In this document: positions 38,391-51,120 of the stretch, piece after piece | How the letters are laid out: each line of letters opens with the position of its first letter | Position numbering within the stretch: the first letter of the stretch is position 1 | Origin: Lates calcarifer | Lineage: Eukaryota > Chordata > Actinopteri > Centropomidae | Assembly: GCF_001640805.2 (NCBI RefSeq) | Contig: NC_066851.1 | Coordinates: 8,063,712-8,127,711 of the forward strand | DNA: 64,000 nt | Reading direction: 5' to 3' | The notes under the pieces: generated by a model | The model's input: the letters and a program-made list of their open reading frames with translations, nothing else | Told to the model about the DNA's origin: nothing | Databases searched by the model: none | Made by a program: the position numbers and the translations under genes

Positions 38391-41025
38391 TGCCTTTACA
38401 GCCAAAAGTACAAAGTAAACAGTCTGAAGTAAATGGATTCATTTTTAGTTGCGCCAGGCAGTTTGTGCACAACAGAGAGGCCGCTTCTTTTTTGTCCTCT
38501 TTACCATCAATGCTAACATCTATTAGGCTACCCTTTATTGTCGGCCATGACAGGCGGTTTTCAGAACTTAATGCATTCCAAATATTTTCTCAACTTTCTA
38601 ACAAAGGTTAAGAACAAAAGAAATCTTTTGAATAGTTTGTACATTTTAACTAACAAAAGGATAGTCTCGATCAAAACACTGAATAACGTTCCTAAAATAT
38701 GTTGTAGATGTATGGAGTAATTTGCATCTCATTTCCTTATTGAATTGCACCGTACACACTAGCCAGTTTAGCTGTTGCTGAGACAGCCAGAAGAATAGTG
38801 GGGGTGCCTGGATACTATATATTTCTCTATATATACATTTAAATGCAGTGTTGATTACTAATGGCTTTAACATCATTGACAATGTGTTTAGAAAACACAT
38901 TTTCTGGAGGGCATGTGTATGTTAATATGCTGTGTTTTCACAATTTAAAAAGCTTTTTTTAAAAGAAGACCTTAACATTAGGTGTAATATTTATTGTTCA
39001 ATCTGTCTTTTAGCACAGACACTTTGGCAATAAGTCAATAATTTTTTAGTGCCACTTCAACATTCTGTGAAATTTGAGAGGTAAACAAAAGTTCTCTCTA
39101 CTGGCATGGTGTCACCTGGAGCATCTAAACAATCAATGCGCATTTGCAACTTGGTATTTACCTGGTGTTGACATCAATGGCAGCCCTTTAAATTAAGGTC
39201 ATTTTGTCAGATATTGCATGACATTACACATGGCATTTTGAAAGGATAACTAGACCCTGAATATAAAGTAAAGGGATCTGTTTCACTTTGATACATTAGT
39301 TGATTTCATATTGTGTTTCCAAATAACAGAAAATTAGTAAAACACATGTAAATAGTTCATAAAAGACATTAATTACTTGTGATGGGGATAAAATAAATTT
39401 CCACTGTAGAGGAAAGCATTCAGCAAACAAAGCAAACTGCTCACCCTGGCTTTAATTGCACATTTCCTGTATTCAAAGCCAGGTGGCAAGTTTACATCAC
39501 TTGTTTTGTTATTAACAAGACATATTTCAGCCTTGAACATTGCAGATCTCACACAGATTCGCCTCTGGAAAAGGTTTTGACAGAGTCTTGCCGCTGCCTG
39601 TCGAGGCACTATTTCATCTATGGAGGGAGGATTATTCTCAAATACCAGCCCCTGTTTGAACAAAAGAAGCTGATGATGGCAAATTAGGCTTAGGCTTTTT
39701 ACTGTTGGGAAAAAGAGGAGAAACCTCCAAAGTCTATCTTGGTGGTCTCCCATTTATTCATAATGATATATTCACCTACAGTTTACATAATGACAGAAGG
39801 GAACGATCAAAGTAACAGTAATGGACAGTTAAATCTGCATTTTATTCAGTGGATCATTGCACCACGAACAAACCTTTTACTGAGTTAAAAGCTCCAAAGT
39901 AGACATGATAAAACAGCATGGGTTACACTTTGGTCAAGGACACATCTCAGTGGTTCGTTGACAGTCTTTATTGTGCCAAGAGGGAATGGGAAATCAATGG
40001 AACTGACCTGTCCAAGCCAGTGTACCTATAGGCTGACTGAGGTCACTGTCAGGAAAGATCTGGCTCAGCAGAGTACACAGAAAACTTTGAAAGGTCCTCA
40101 GGGACATTTTCAACTAAATGGAGATATGGCACATCAATATTGCCCCTGGACAGCTGTATTCCATTTCCTACCCAGCAAATGCAACAGAGAAAACCGGATT
40201 GAAAAGTTCCATATAAAAGCACAAGTAGATCAAAGATAGAGATCTGACAATGTGTCGAGTCTGATCAGCTTTATCTCCTCCGTCTTGCAGCTCTGAGCGG
40301 CTGCTGCTGCCGTCGCCGTTAGCTGCTGCACAGTTGGCCGCGCTATTGATCTCATTGTGGCTAAAGACACTTCATGTACCCTGAAAGACTGCTACACAAA
40401 GCGGTGACATTGATAGGGCCACACTGAGGTGGGTCTTTTTGTTCCTGCCTGTGTGTGGGAGTTGGACTAAGGATGGGGGTGGGGGCAGTGGTGGCTTGAG
40501 CTGACCCACACAGGACAACATATAAAGTTCAGTCAACTTAGAGGCTGCTTAGGGGTTAAACTGAAATGTTGGGCTGCCTTTTAATCTGTCCGTCTGACAC
40601 TTTTTCTTTTTGACTCATTTTTAAAGTCATCACATTTGTACGATGACTAATCCAGTTAATCTACTTTGTTGTCTAGACATGCCATCTTTGAAATACCACA
40701 CATCAAATTTTTTATTTTGAGAAATGTAATAGATATTGTATGTTATCACACACATAAACACAGCATGACTGAAGTTCTGCCAAGTTCCACTCTCACAGTG
40801 TCAGTAATGTTTGTACATTTTGTTTGTACTAAAGGGTTAAACCTTTCTTTGTACACTGTCTGAAAGGGAAAGTCAGTTTGCAAAGCAATGGCTGTCGACA
40901 AGGCTGCCTTTCGCCGTCACACACAAGTAGCCTACATGTAGCCACATGAGACTGCTGCCTGCACATCTGGCCTTTATTTTCGTAGCTAAGGAGTATCTAA
41001 ACAGTGCTGAATTCGAAAAAACAGC
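38391..41025. other. Non-coding sequence, nothing firmly recognised
   Basis: Mostly AT-rich. The 39440-39740 part is better balanced and yields a 126-codon minus frame without recognisable domains; it may be regulatory. Around 40270-40340 there is a short CTG/CCG-rich patch. Confidence 0.5.
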
Positions 41026-41029
41026 TTTG

Positions 41030-41425
41030 TTGTTTTAGGCCCAGGTGGAAGGGTTGTCGGTCGGGCGCATGAGGAATTCTCATCGCATCGCTGATTTCTG
41101 CCTTCCCTGCATTCCTTGTGTAGCATATCACTGTCGTTAGCGTGCGCTTGCTTTATTGTTTTTCTAAAAAGGAGTCCATTTTGATAGGATTAGCCATTGC
41201 TAGGAGCCTTGTTGTAGCAGACTTAGTTTATCCAAATGTAGGAGCTGTATTGTGCTGTTTTGAAAGAGCTGCGGCCACCCAGATTTCTGGAGTTGCAGGG
41301 GGATGACTCTGCAGGCAAGGCGTGACTGATGCGCCTCCCAGAGGAGAACAACAACTTCCGAAAGGCAAGTGGGTAATTGATTTGGTGCTTTGTTAATAGC
41401 TCATGGCTAATTGGGCATACCGTGA
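41030..41425. promoter_or_regulatory. Candidate conserved non-coding / enhancer-like block
   Basis: Balanced, CpG-containing and repeat-free, with GAGGAATTCTCATCGCATCG, ATAGGATTAGCC, GGGTAATTGATTTGG and GGCTAATTGGGC words. There is no open frame of note on either strand. The call is based on texture only. Confidence 0.3.
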
Positions 41426-41429
41426 GTGG

Positions 41430-42070
41430 TAAAATCAACAAAAGTACAGAATGGGTTTACACAAGTCAAAACTACCAAGAGGGCTCAAGGAATATCCCTT
41501 TTCCAGCTGGTAAGGAAAGTGTTCTTTTTCTCACTGTGGCTGGAGGCAGAGCATATGACATGTTGTGAGACAGTGCGCTAGCATGGCTGACCTCTGACCT
41601 TTTCATCATCTTTTATGTCAGGAGTGGCCTCTTGCTGCCATGGAACTAAAAACAAAAACGTGCAAACTGTTAAAAAAAAACACATCAAGTCAGATCCTTT
41701 TTTTCTTCTTTTTTTTTTCTTTTTGAGTCTTGAGCATTAAGATTTTAAAAATCTTGTATGATTCATGTCTTGATCCTGTCATTAAATCAGCTCTGTCTCA
41801 TTTAAACTTGCTGCTATTTAGTTATTTTGGCAGAATGGGTTTGAGCTAGGATTATGCCACAGCATTACATTCAGCCTTTTCTTCTTGTCTAGCATTTCAA
41901 TGCCATCCTCTGTTGTTTACAATGCTCTGGCATTTCACTTCAGTGGCACATAGGGTGTCCCTAATTAGATCATAATGCTGATCTGTTGTCCTGATTAGCA
42001 TTGAATAGACTTTGATCAGCATGTATTATCAGATTACTGTGATAGCCCACCTTTTGGATTAAGACAAGGT
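41430..42070. other. Non-coding spacer with T-rich tract
   Basis: It contains a TTTTTCTTC-type T-rich run at 41697-41722. Nothing coding was seen. Confidence 0.55.
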
Positions 42071-42079
42071 CCATGCTCA

Positions 42080-42720
42080 TTGTGCTGTCTTGCTGGGAAG
42101 AAAGAAGGGGGTGTGGGTTGGCTGAGGATTAAGCCCGATGCCTCCTTTGTATGCGGGAAATACCACTTTATCAGGGAGGGCTGTGTCGAGCCGCGGGGTC
42201 CAGCAATGAGAAGGGGGAGCGGGCTGCTCTTTCAGGAGAAGCAGTCTTCTGTACCCTGGCCTCTCTTCCAGGCCCCAGCCCCCTTTTGTGGAGGCCCAGT
42301 GACCAGTAAGGAGAACAAGGGATGACACCTCCCAATCTGGCCTGTTTACCCAGGGAAATAATCACTAATTTTGGAATAATTATGCCTCCCGCTGACCAAG
42401 ACTAATTGAATGGTGGTATGCCACGGAGGTGCTGGACCAGCTTTGCTTTGCATCCGCCTTGTCAGTGGTGTTTGGCCAGGCAGCTCAGAGTGATTGATCC
42501 CCAGAGCCACAACACACCATGGAGTTCTGAACACAGAGAGGCGGGGAAGGAAGATATAGAAACATAATTAGTCATGAATATGCCTCCATACCCCTGCTGA
42601 GATGATCCTGAGATTTTAGGATTGAGGAATGTTGGATTACCCATCAGCGCTATTTGGACAAGTTGGCCGCATTGTGGCACTCAAGGATAGTCTGAGGAAA
42701 TATGTGACCCAGCCTAACCC
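42080..42720. promoter_or_regulatory. Candidate conserved non-coding / enhancer-like block
   Basis: Long, balanced block, GC-richer than its flanks, with words such as AATAATCACTAATTTTGG, AATAATTATGCC, GACTAATTGAATGG and CATAATTAGTCATGAATATG. Short overlapping frames on both strands (81-83 codons) have no domain and overlap each other. An enhancer-like call is inference. Confidence 0.33.
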
Positions 42721-44985
42721 TCTCTAGAAATCCAAATTTCATATATAGAGATTGCCTATTCATAACCATTGAGTGCACTTGCATTTCTTCATTATGATGT
42801 GATGCTTCAATCTTATTCCCAGCTTTTTGAAAAGAAAGAACCATCCCTTGCCAATAAATGGGTCATTCCTGTTGACATTTTTCCCAGCATGAAGCCATTT
42901 TGATCACCCAAAATACCTACGAGTTCAGACTCAAAAGAAAGAGGATTTAAGAACTTTATTCCCTCATTCAACTGATAGACAAGGTATCATTTCATCTCAG
43001 CGGTTATTTTACCATCCAGCTAATTCACTGAAACTGAAAGGGGGAAGCTTTGAGTGAAGTAATGGAAAAATTTCAGTCCATCTTTTCTCGCTCGCAACCC
43101 TTCCCTCTTTTACGCGCAGCTTAATGCAACAAAAGAAGCTGATGCATGCGTTTCGTGCTTTGTTTGGTATTTTTGAGAGGAGAAAAAATGCCTCTAGGTT
43201 CGGATTATTGTGAAGGAGAGCAAAAGTTCAGTTTGGAAAAAAGTCAAAGAACGTAAACCTCAAAACTAGATGTGTGAACTGCTGCTCCTTACTTGGCATA
43301 TGTGTAGCTGCTTTTATCTATTATCTTTTAAATCTGAGCACATAAAGGGCCCATTGCATCATCAGTTTTGCAACTTTTATCTATGTGAGGTAATTTCAGG
43401 GTTAGGGCTGGGAAAATACTGAAATCTGAAGTTACAGCAGGGAGTTTGGAGGTGATGAGCAGAACAGTTAGAAATATGAAAAAAAAAATATTATCACCAA
43501 TACATTGTGAACTATACAAAATGTTTCTTTCAAGGATACATTTTGGATGTGAAATTCTAAATAAATAATATCAAAAATGGAATTTTAACTCACCCTATAC
43601 GCATTCATCTATTTTACTAATGAAAGGACAAAGCATACCATCATGTGCTAAAACTGAAAGCAAAAAGCGAAGAATTCTGGATTAATGTCAGGCAAAAACA
43701 AACACAAAATATGTGCTCTTAAATATTTTTCCCAAACACATTTGCCACAAATGTTCCAATGCATACACACACATAAGAATACACAGACACAGGAAAAGTG
43801 AATGGCTGATATCAAGGTTCCCATCTGCTGTCAGATCAATATTTTGTGCAAGCCTTGTAGGCCTGTCTGTTTACCCGAGGCATCTGTGCCTAGCATACCA
43901 ACCCAGCGCAATGTTTGAGCATGTGACTGTGTAATAATGGCAGATAGGGGAACTAATAGCCACTGCAATATCTGTAGCTTGACCCAGTGTGCCTCTCCCT
44001 AATTGATCTATAGATTAACATCAGACACATCAGTCAGGGGTTAACCTTTTCTGTTAGCTGCACTGTCTTTGCTGTGGATTATCAAGCAATTGGATGGCTG
44101 ACAGCCACTAGCAAGAAGAAAGCCATCCACAGTCTTCATTTTAATGTGTTTCAAAGGGGGGTGAGAGGAAAACAGCAGAAACAGACATTAGAACTATATT
44201 AAATGATAAACCAAAAATTAACTTTTTTCTGATATGTTTTCTGCTTTGTGTACCCCTTTCACTGTTTATGTTATGATTTTTTTTTTTCTGTTAATCCACA
44301 ATGTGCAGACGGAAACTTTATCTCCAGACAATCTTCCTTCTTGGCTCAGGTCTTTGAGTAATCTTCCTCCTCTGTGGCTTCTCTCACAAAGTGTCTATTT
44401 CACCAGCGCAGACTCACTGAGGTCAGGCCAGTTCAGCCCCGCTCTGCCCCACAGTTCTCCTGCCCTATATGTACACTTGGTCCGGCTATGTAAACTTTGA
44501 CATGTGGGTGTCAATCTCTCCCATATTTACCATAGGCTTTATCAGACCATGATTAGTTTTCCGAGCAAATTTGGAGGTAAAAAGAAAAACACCACTAGCA
44601 GTATGTAAGCCAACACTGCGTGTGCCACTGTTGGACACTGCATATTTACAAGGGTCCTGCTTGTTTTGCTAAGGCTTTCTCTGTAGGTACATGTCAACTG
44701 AGGGCTTTTGGAAGACACAGGGGTTTATCAACAAGCAAGAAAGGGTACGTTCGCGCACGCCTGCAGGTCCGTGTTTGTTAGCTGTGCCGTTCCTCTAGTT
44801 GTACTGTAAATACTTCAAGCGTGGTGGATGTCAACAGTAGAATTTCAGTGAAACCCTCCCAATATCATCAATGAGTTTGTCCAGTACTCGAACAAATAGA
44901 AGAGGGACTCGAGGAAGTTCATAATGCACTAAAAAAAAGGAGATAGCTCTATATTAAAACAAGCCAGATAGGATTATTTTCATTT
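42721..44985. other. Non-coding sequence, nothing recognised
   Basis: Alternating AT-rich and moderate stretches. A T-rich stretch and acceptor-like sequence precede 44310, but no downstream open segment with a donor is convincing. Confidence 0.5.
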
Positions 44986-44989
44986 ATTG

Positions 44990-45900
44990 CATTAGGAAAA
45001 CAATGGCGCAGAACATCCTAAGATTGAACTTGATAGGATTATATTTGTGGACACTGGTCAATGACATACGAGGGCCCTAAGTGTTTGCCTCAAACAAATG
45101 GTCCCCACTAAACGTGTACTCAAGCCAGAGTAAATTTGATTGTGGTGAATGGAGAGAGGAGGGGTGGCCTGGCCATTCCTGTAAACACTGGAGAAAAAGA
45201 AACATTTGCTATGACACGGATAAAGCAAAGATGATAATAGCATGCAAATGTTGGCAGATGCAACAAAGCAGTTTACTTTTACAGACCTTGAAGAGTCCTC
45301 GTAGGATAATGACACTGATGGTAGTTTGTACACTCTTGTACTACTGCTCCTGGTTTGCAGTGATGCCAGGAAATTTATGCTCCTTTTTATTATGTATTTT
45401 ACAGGAAATAAAACCCTTTTGAATGCCCAATATTGTAAGGTTAAGTTTGCAGTCCTTCAGAATGACCTCTGATTATATTCTCAGTGTGACTTATAAAGCC
45501 AACTATGATTACTCCTCCCTTTGCTGAACCTAATCCAGAGTCAACTCTCCATATCCATGTACAATCTCATAACCATTGACACAGATCTTATTAAAAGTTA
45601 TTAATGTTGGAGTTCGACTTCCTCACTCCCATGTTACCATCTAGTCCAGACCAATCCCGTTCCACGCTGCGTGGTGTCATGGCAACCGAAGGGAACGCTT
45701 GGGTCTCTGTTTAATAAACGTGGACGGACGAGAGTGAGGGTCCCATATTGACCACTCAGGAAGAGATTAAACGCTGGTGACATTTCCGAGGTGGAATTTG
45801 CAATTTCCACAAATATGAGGGCGTCCTCGAGCCCAGCATGACAGCACATAAAATCAATACAAATAACCTGAATCCCTAATACCTTGATCCCTGTTAGTGG
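44990..45900. promoter_or_regulatory. Candidate conserved non-coding / enhancer-like block
   Basis: Repeat-free and balanced, with ATAAAGCCAACTATGATTAC, TAATAAACGTGG and AGATTAAACGC words, and an X-box half-site ATGGCAAC within GTGTCATGGCAAC at 45674-45686. Frames are short (71-113 codons) without domains. The call is inferred from texture. Confidence 0.3.
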
Positions 45901-46979
45901 AGGGATGCATTACAACTAAGACACTGGGAAGTGGGAGACACAGCCCTCCATACACCCACCCACCCACCGGCCCCCCACCACCAGGCTCTGTGCTGATTCC
46001 TATCGACTGTCTCCAGGCCAAACACAGACGCAATAACAATTAGGTGGGACACTGGCCCAATTCTCTCCCTCACCCTCTTCTCTGTCACGCATACACAAAC
46101 ACACACATGTGTCAGAGACACACACACGCTCATACAACAAGACATACAGCTAAAAAAAAAAAAATGGGACAAATATGAGAAATAACTTCAGTTCTTCTGA
46201 TTTTTTTTACATAGTTTAGACGTATACAGTAAATGTAAACATAAGAGGAGGTGTTCAACAGTTATTAGAAACTATTAAATGCCACACAACATGATTCACA
46301 AAGCCAACATAAACATTCCTATTGATATTCAGACTGTGGAAAAGATATCTTTGGGAACACATTGGCCACACCCGTTGTGAGTCATCACACCAAGCAGGAT
46401 TAGCGGGCTTACCCCAGACTTAGCCGAGGGGAGACACTGAAAAGAAAACAGCTCTCCTTCTTTATATCCTTTTTTTCTGTCTGTTGCAAGAGCCAAATTG
46501 GGGGGGATTTTGAAGGTGTGCTGCACTGTACAGGAGCTACTGGGCAGGGTCTATAGCTGACACTGGAACTCGGGAGTTTTTATTCACTAAGCCTTCACAG
46601 AAGGGCAGGTGAGGCGAGGCAGGTGGCTCTTTTACTGCTTGGAGAACAGTTGGCTCCTCTTCAAAGCAGGCGCCCGTAAATGTCACACCACTTTGAGTCT
46701 ACATGGAGCGCTCATAAACAAAAGGGATACAACTGCAAGGCACAGAAGTTAGGAAATTTTCCCTTATCAAGAGCGTTCATGTCTGATCATATGCAGTTCC
46801 ATGTACATGTCTAAAATGTGGCTATCAGGCTCAGCTGTTCTGCTTCATTTCCTGCTGATTGTGATGTGGCTTCATTACCTTTCTATGGAGGTGATAACAG
46901 TGCACCTGCTGTCTCTGCTTCCTGTGTCTGACCACAGCTAGTCGAGCCCCTCCCAGTCAGCACAGTCTGTCTGCCTACA
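45901..46979. other. Non-coding sequence with C-rich and CA-rich patches
   Basis: It holds a C-rich patch (45953-45981), an imperfect CA tract (46090-46134) and an A run (46153-46164). The final 120 bases become pyrimidine-rich and lead to the acceptor-like CTGTCTGCCTACAG at 46980. Confidence 0.5.
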
Positions 46980-46980
46980 G

Positions 46981-47031
46981 GTGGCGGCGGAGCTGCTGAC
47001 CCTGCAGCGGTGCCAGATGCACACACTTATG
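46981..47031 (+). CDS. Possible 51-nt internal exon (unidentified gene)
   Basis: A pyrimidine-rich stretch with a branch-point-like CTGAC ends in GTCTGTCTGCCTACAG. Then come 51 GC-rich bases and TTATG|GTAAAT, a usable donor. The length is a multiple of three. In frame 0 it encodes VAAELLTLQRCQMHTLM, an amphipathic helix-like peptide with gene-like codons. A second frame is open as Gly/Ala-rich sequence. The LLxLQxxQMHxL pattern is loosely like the DUF4587 segment of PRR29/C21orf58-type proteins as I remember it, but this is weak. No partner exon is identified in the window. Confidence 0.25.
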
Positions 47032-47034
47032 GTA

Positions 47035-47900
47035 AATGGCTCTTATAATGACTGTGTTTTCATTCAGGATTAGCTGTTCATAGTCCACCTTCCTTTCCAA
47101 AAACAAGTGAACTAGTTCAAATACTGCCTTAAAGGAGGCAGGATTTTTCACATGAAGTTCAATTCACTAGTAGTTCACACTTTGTGAAAATACTTGTACA
47201 ATGTCTGGAGAGAGCTTTCCAAAGTCTGAAAAAATAACCATGATGACATTAAAGATCCTATTGATCTGCATTATGGAAAAAGTAGTATCCAGCGTTTTTG
47301 CAGTTTTACTTATGACTAAAAGTCAGATATCTGTCTCTGCTGCTTCAGTTTTGACAATTCTTTATCCAGTATAACTGGAAGTGAAAAATCTGCTGCTTGA
47401 GTTAATTTCTAATAAATTCTCATTAATGGCAGAACATTTATTTGTATGCTTACTGCACTCAGTGAGTCACAGTACGCCACAGATGAAGTCTTACCAAAGG
47501 GCCGACCTATTTGTTACCACACACAAAATGTTTGTTTGTCTGTTTACTTGTTTACCTTGCTCAATACTTGTCTGTGCATTTTATTGCTATTTAATACTCT
47601 TTAATACAGTAAGTGACAATAACAGTAATAGAATTAGATTTACTGAAAACCATACACTGTATCTGAGATGGGTGAGCAGCTTATTTAGTAATGTTATGTG
47701 AACAAAACAACTACATATAATATAAATATGTAACAATCAGCAACTGCAATTAAGTCACTGCAGGAAAGAAAATTAATCAATGTGAAAAAAATTCTGTTAT
47801 TAAAATAAATGCTCACAATTGTGACTAAAACATTAGTTATTAGTCTAGTTCTATCGAAATAGATATTTCAGCCTCACATGCAGGTTTTCTCTATTTAATA
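47035..47900. other. AT-rich non-coding spacer
   Basis: If the preceding segment is an exon this would be intron. Short random frames only; the 106-codon frame at 47381-47701 is low-complexity in places and has no domain. Confidence 0.5.
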
Positions 47901-47904
47901 CAAA

Positions 47905-49838
47905 CATGGAAGCAGCACCTTTTAGCAGAGTGCTCCTTCATCCTTCCCTAGTGCACTTTTTCCTCAAGAGCGCAGTGGCGTCCACATATTTATGTGACTT
48001 GTTTCTCTTTCCAACTCCCCGCGATGAGGGATCACTGATGGATGTGAGAATCGGAGGCCTGGCTCTAAAGCTCGCCTGTCAGGAGGCATTACTGCTCCGT
48101 CTTGTGCAGGAGGACAGTTGGAATCCTTCCGTGCTGATATCTTAATCTGCGTCTTTCAGGAGTTGCAGCTCCTGATGAAGTGGTCACTAGAGCAGGAGGG
48201 AGGGAGGGTGGGGTGGCAGGCAGGCAATCCAGGTGACCCATGACGTTCACCGGCAGGTAAGTCTGTAGGGAAAATGACATGCCCGGACACAGAGACTCCT
48301 CACTCCTCCATCAGCTTTTTACCCCCCTCCCCAACCTCAGCAGAGAGTGTTTGCAGGAGAGGGATTTTAAAAGCTGTGCCCCAGTTAAAGCTACCATCAT
48401 CATTACACTAAGAGGTTGAACTGTGGCAGCGTAATGTGTGTGCCGAGTTACTCTGTCTGTTTGAAGGGCCCTCAGCAGAAGTGTGTCTGCTGTTGACACT
48501 CCCCATTTAATATTGTTTGAATTTTTCATCAAGATCCCAAGCCCTGCTACAAGAGCCCTTTGTTTTCCAACTTGTTTGTACATTCTTTGTGTGTGTATGT
48601 GTGTTTGCTGAGACATTATAGACATTCATTTAGCCTGAAATGCAGCAAACCTTGCATGGCTTTACATGTGCCTACACACAAACTTATGTCAATTATTCTT
48701 ATAGTTTTACTACATGTTTTTTTTATTTTCCTGACCATCCTGGGGGTCTGAGGTGGTCTCTGGTGGTCTAATGGGGTGGATTCCAGGCTTTGGACTGGAC
48801 ATCCAGCTGCAGACACCCCTGTTCCTCTTCTCCTCCGGTGTCTTTTGTGCAGGGGACCCTGACGCAGCCGTGAATGCAGGTCACTGCAGGTTACTGACAA
48901 AGCTTGGTGAAAGGGGGGTTTTGTTGTGTGCGCCTGAAAGAAGTGCACGCGATTAAAAATAGCCTGCCCTCCTGTCAATGCACCGTCATTAAAAACAGCT
49001 GGGCCGGGCTCCTGTCTGCATTCAGCCACGTGAAAGTTGATTCTCTCTTTGTGCCGCTATCTTGTCACAACTCCCCCTTTACTGCCGCCCTTTGTTGGCT
49101 GCTTTGTGCGAGCACCATCACGGAGGCAAAGTCAGCCTCATAAAAAGAGTTCATTTTGGATTCACTGGCCTCCGATGAACACTGGGAACTTTCTTTTTTG
49201 TGCCTTCATCCATAAATTGGCGCTCACTCACTGGGCCCTGTCAGTCTGTCTCAAAAGATTCTTTATGGAGCATTTCCTACTTCTTCCTTTGGACACGTTT
49301 TGTCAATTCACCCATGTAGGTAATCAGCCTAATCTCACTCGGTTGATTTTGAGGCTGCCAGGATACCAACAATTCAGCCACAATGCAGCATGGATTCTCC
49401 ACGGATTTGATTTATGCGAATAAGGGGAATCAGTCAGTGTATTTTTATTTGTGCTGACAGCAGTAGATTTGGATTAATCAACTTCAATCTCACCAGGTTG
49501 TCAGATGATCTTGTGGGTCCATGAGAGTGTTTTCATTTTGCTGTCAGTTATGACACATTAGAGCTTTCATTGGCTTTAGGATGAGTCCTCTGAGTCTACA
49601 GGTAAAAGTAAACACACAGGATCCCACCCATGGAGCAGCTGTCAGTGGCTTCAATGAATCAGCTCTACCTGGGCAACGAAACTTCAGGGGTTAATGGAAG
49701 AGGAGGAGGAAGAGGAGGAGGCGGATGGCCTCTCCGCAAGGCACAGCCTCCTCTGTTAGATGTGGTGCTTTCAGGAAGCCCTCCTTTACCCAGCTTGTCA
49801 TTTTCCACCACCCCTTATTGTTCTACCCTCTCTCTCCT

Positions 49839-49840
<2 letters not shown>
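47905..49840. other. Moderate-GC non-coding sequence, possible regulatory or transcribed parts
   Basis: Balanced sequence with many short frames on both strands. A perfect CAG|GTAAGT donor occurs at 48254-48262, just after an ATG at 48240. An acceptor-like GTCTTTCAG ends near 48160, but the segment between has stops in all three frames. At 49630 an ATG opens a frame beginning MEQLSVASMNQLYLG that runs into Gly/Arg and then a CT repeat. None is strong enough to call a gene. Confidence 0.35.

Positions 49841-49844
<4 letters not shown>

Positions 49845-49876
<32 letters not shown>
49845..49876. repeat. (TC)16 microsatellite
   Basis: Sixteen uninterrupted TC units within a longer pyrimidine-rich tract (about 49820-49900). 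It causes the Ser/Leu-repeat frames seen here. Confidence 0.95.
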
Positions 49877-49881
<5 letters not shown>

Positions 49882-50956
49882 TTTTCCCTTCTCCCCTGGG
49901 CCTTCTCTTCTACTCTGTCCAAGGCCTTTTCCGATGCCAAGAGAACACACACAAGCAAGCAGCAACATGCACCCTGACGTCGACACACACTCATAAAGAC
50001 AGACACAGAGCAATCACAAACAATCAGAAAGTCTCTAAAGGGCTTTCTTATCTTATCGGTATTGTCATCACTCTATCAACCACAGCCAATCCTCTTGTCT
50101 GATTGCCCAGTGACTCCAAAAAAAAAGCGGAGTAGAATTTATACTCAAAAGAGATGTGGAATAACCCTAAACTTAAAATAATAATAAGAGTAACAGGACA
50201 TTTTATTTTTGTAAGTTGCATCTGAAATGCTCTCTTTTTGAATTTATGGAACTGTATGTTATTCATTGTCATGTGACCATATTGTATGTTGCTGCCTAGT
50301 GTCTTTTAAGCTAGAGCTATAGCTATAGACTGGGAACCAAATAAACCATAAGTCAATAAATATTCTTGCTTTATTTTTTTTATTTTGTTAATGTCTATTT
50401 TTCACCATTTGTTTTTAATCCTGTTTTGAGTTTTTCTTTATTTATTAGTTGTTATTTTTCATGTTAAAAAAATAACAATAGTAACTTTGAGAAAACCTTT
50501 GTGTATTATATATATATATGGATAATGTACAATAACAAATGTAGGAGTTGCTATGCTCATTTATCATGTATAATAATGTCTCTATGTTCCCTCCAGTCTT
50601 AAGGCATTATACGTATAGTTATAATACTTGATATTAATGATAGTTAATATCATCATAATATCTTCATAATTCTGATGATTTTGTATGAATCTGTCTGTGG
50701 TCTTATAAACATCCTTGTACTTTCTTTCTTACTTACTTTCTTGCCTTCATGACAGCAATGTGTTGTGATATGATGCAGACTGTGTGTCAATGCTGACACC
50801 AGACCTTTTTTTATCTTTTGTAATTCAGTTTAAGACATGATAAAGTATCTTTACTATATTATGGATATGAGCATCATAGAGAGAGTTACCAACTCCTCCT
50901 CTCACGTCTCCCCGCCTCACCACTCTTTTGTTCAGTTTCTCTGTCTGCTTTGGCCT
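49877..50956. other. AT-rich non-coding spacer
   Basis: Strongly AT-rich from about 50100 to 50870, with a short TA run at 50508-50518. No frames of interest. Confidence 0.6.
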
Positions 50957-50991
50957 CTGCTGCTGCCGCTGCTGCTGCTGCTGTGCTGCTG
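50957..50991. repeat. CTG trinucleotide repeat
   Basis: An imperfect (CTG)n with one CCG and one frame slip. It lies about 76 bp upstream of a long GT tract. Confidence 0.9.
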
Positions 50992-51066
50992 ATGGAAGGG
51001 ATTGTCTGGTTTTATTAATATGACAGGTGAGCCTGCCCAGCTGCTACCTGAGTGCGTCTGTGTATG

Positions 51067-51067
<1 letters not shown>

Positions 51068-51119
<52 letters not shown>
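51068..51119. repeat. (TG)26 microsatellite
   Basis: Twenty-six uninterrupted TG units, the longest dinucleotide tract in the window. It is highly likely to be polymorphic and can potentially form Z-DNA. Confidence 0.97.

Positions 51120-51120
<1 letters not shown>

Noticed and set aside
49630..50102. Plus-strand frames of 115-125 codons, including one starting MEQLSVASMNQLYLG
   Set aside because: They run through a purine-rich GGA stretch and then the (TC)16 repeat, giving Gly and Ser/Leu runs. There is no convincing donor or family match.
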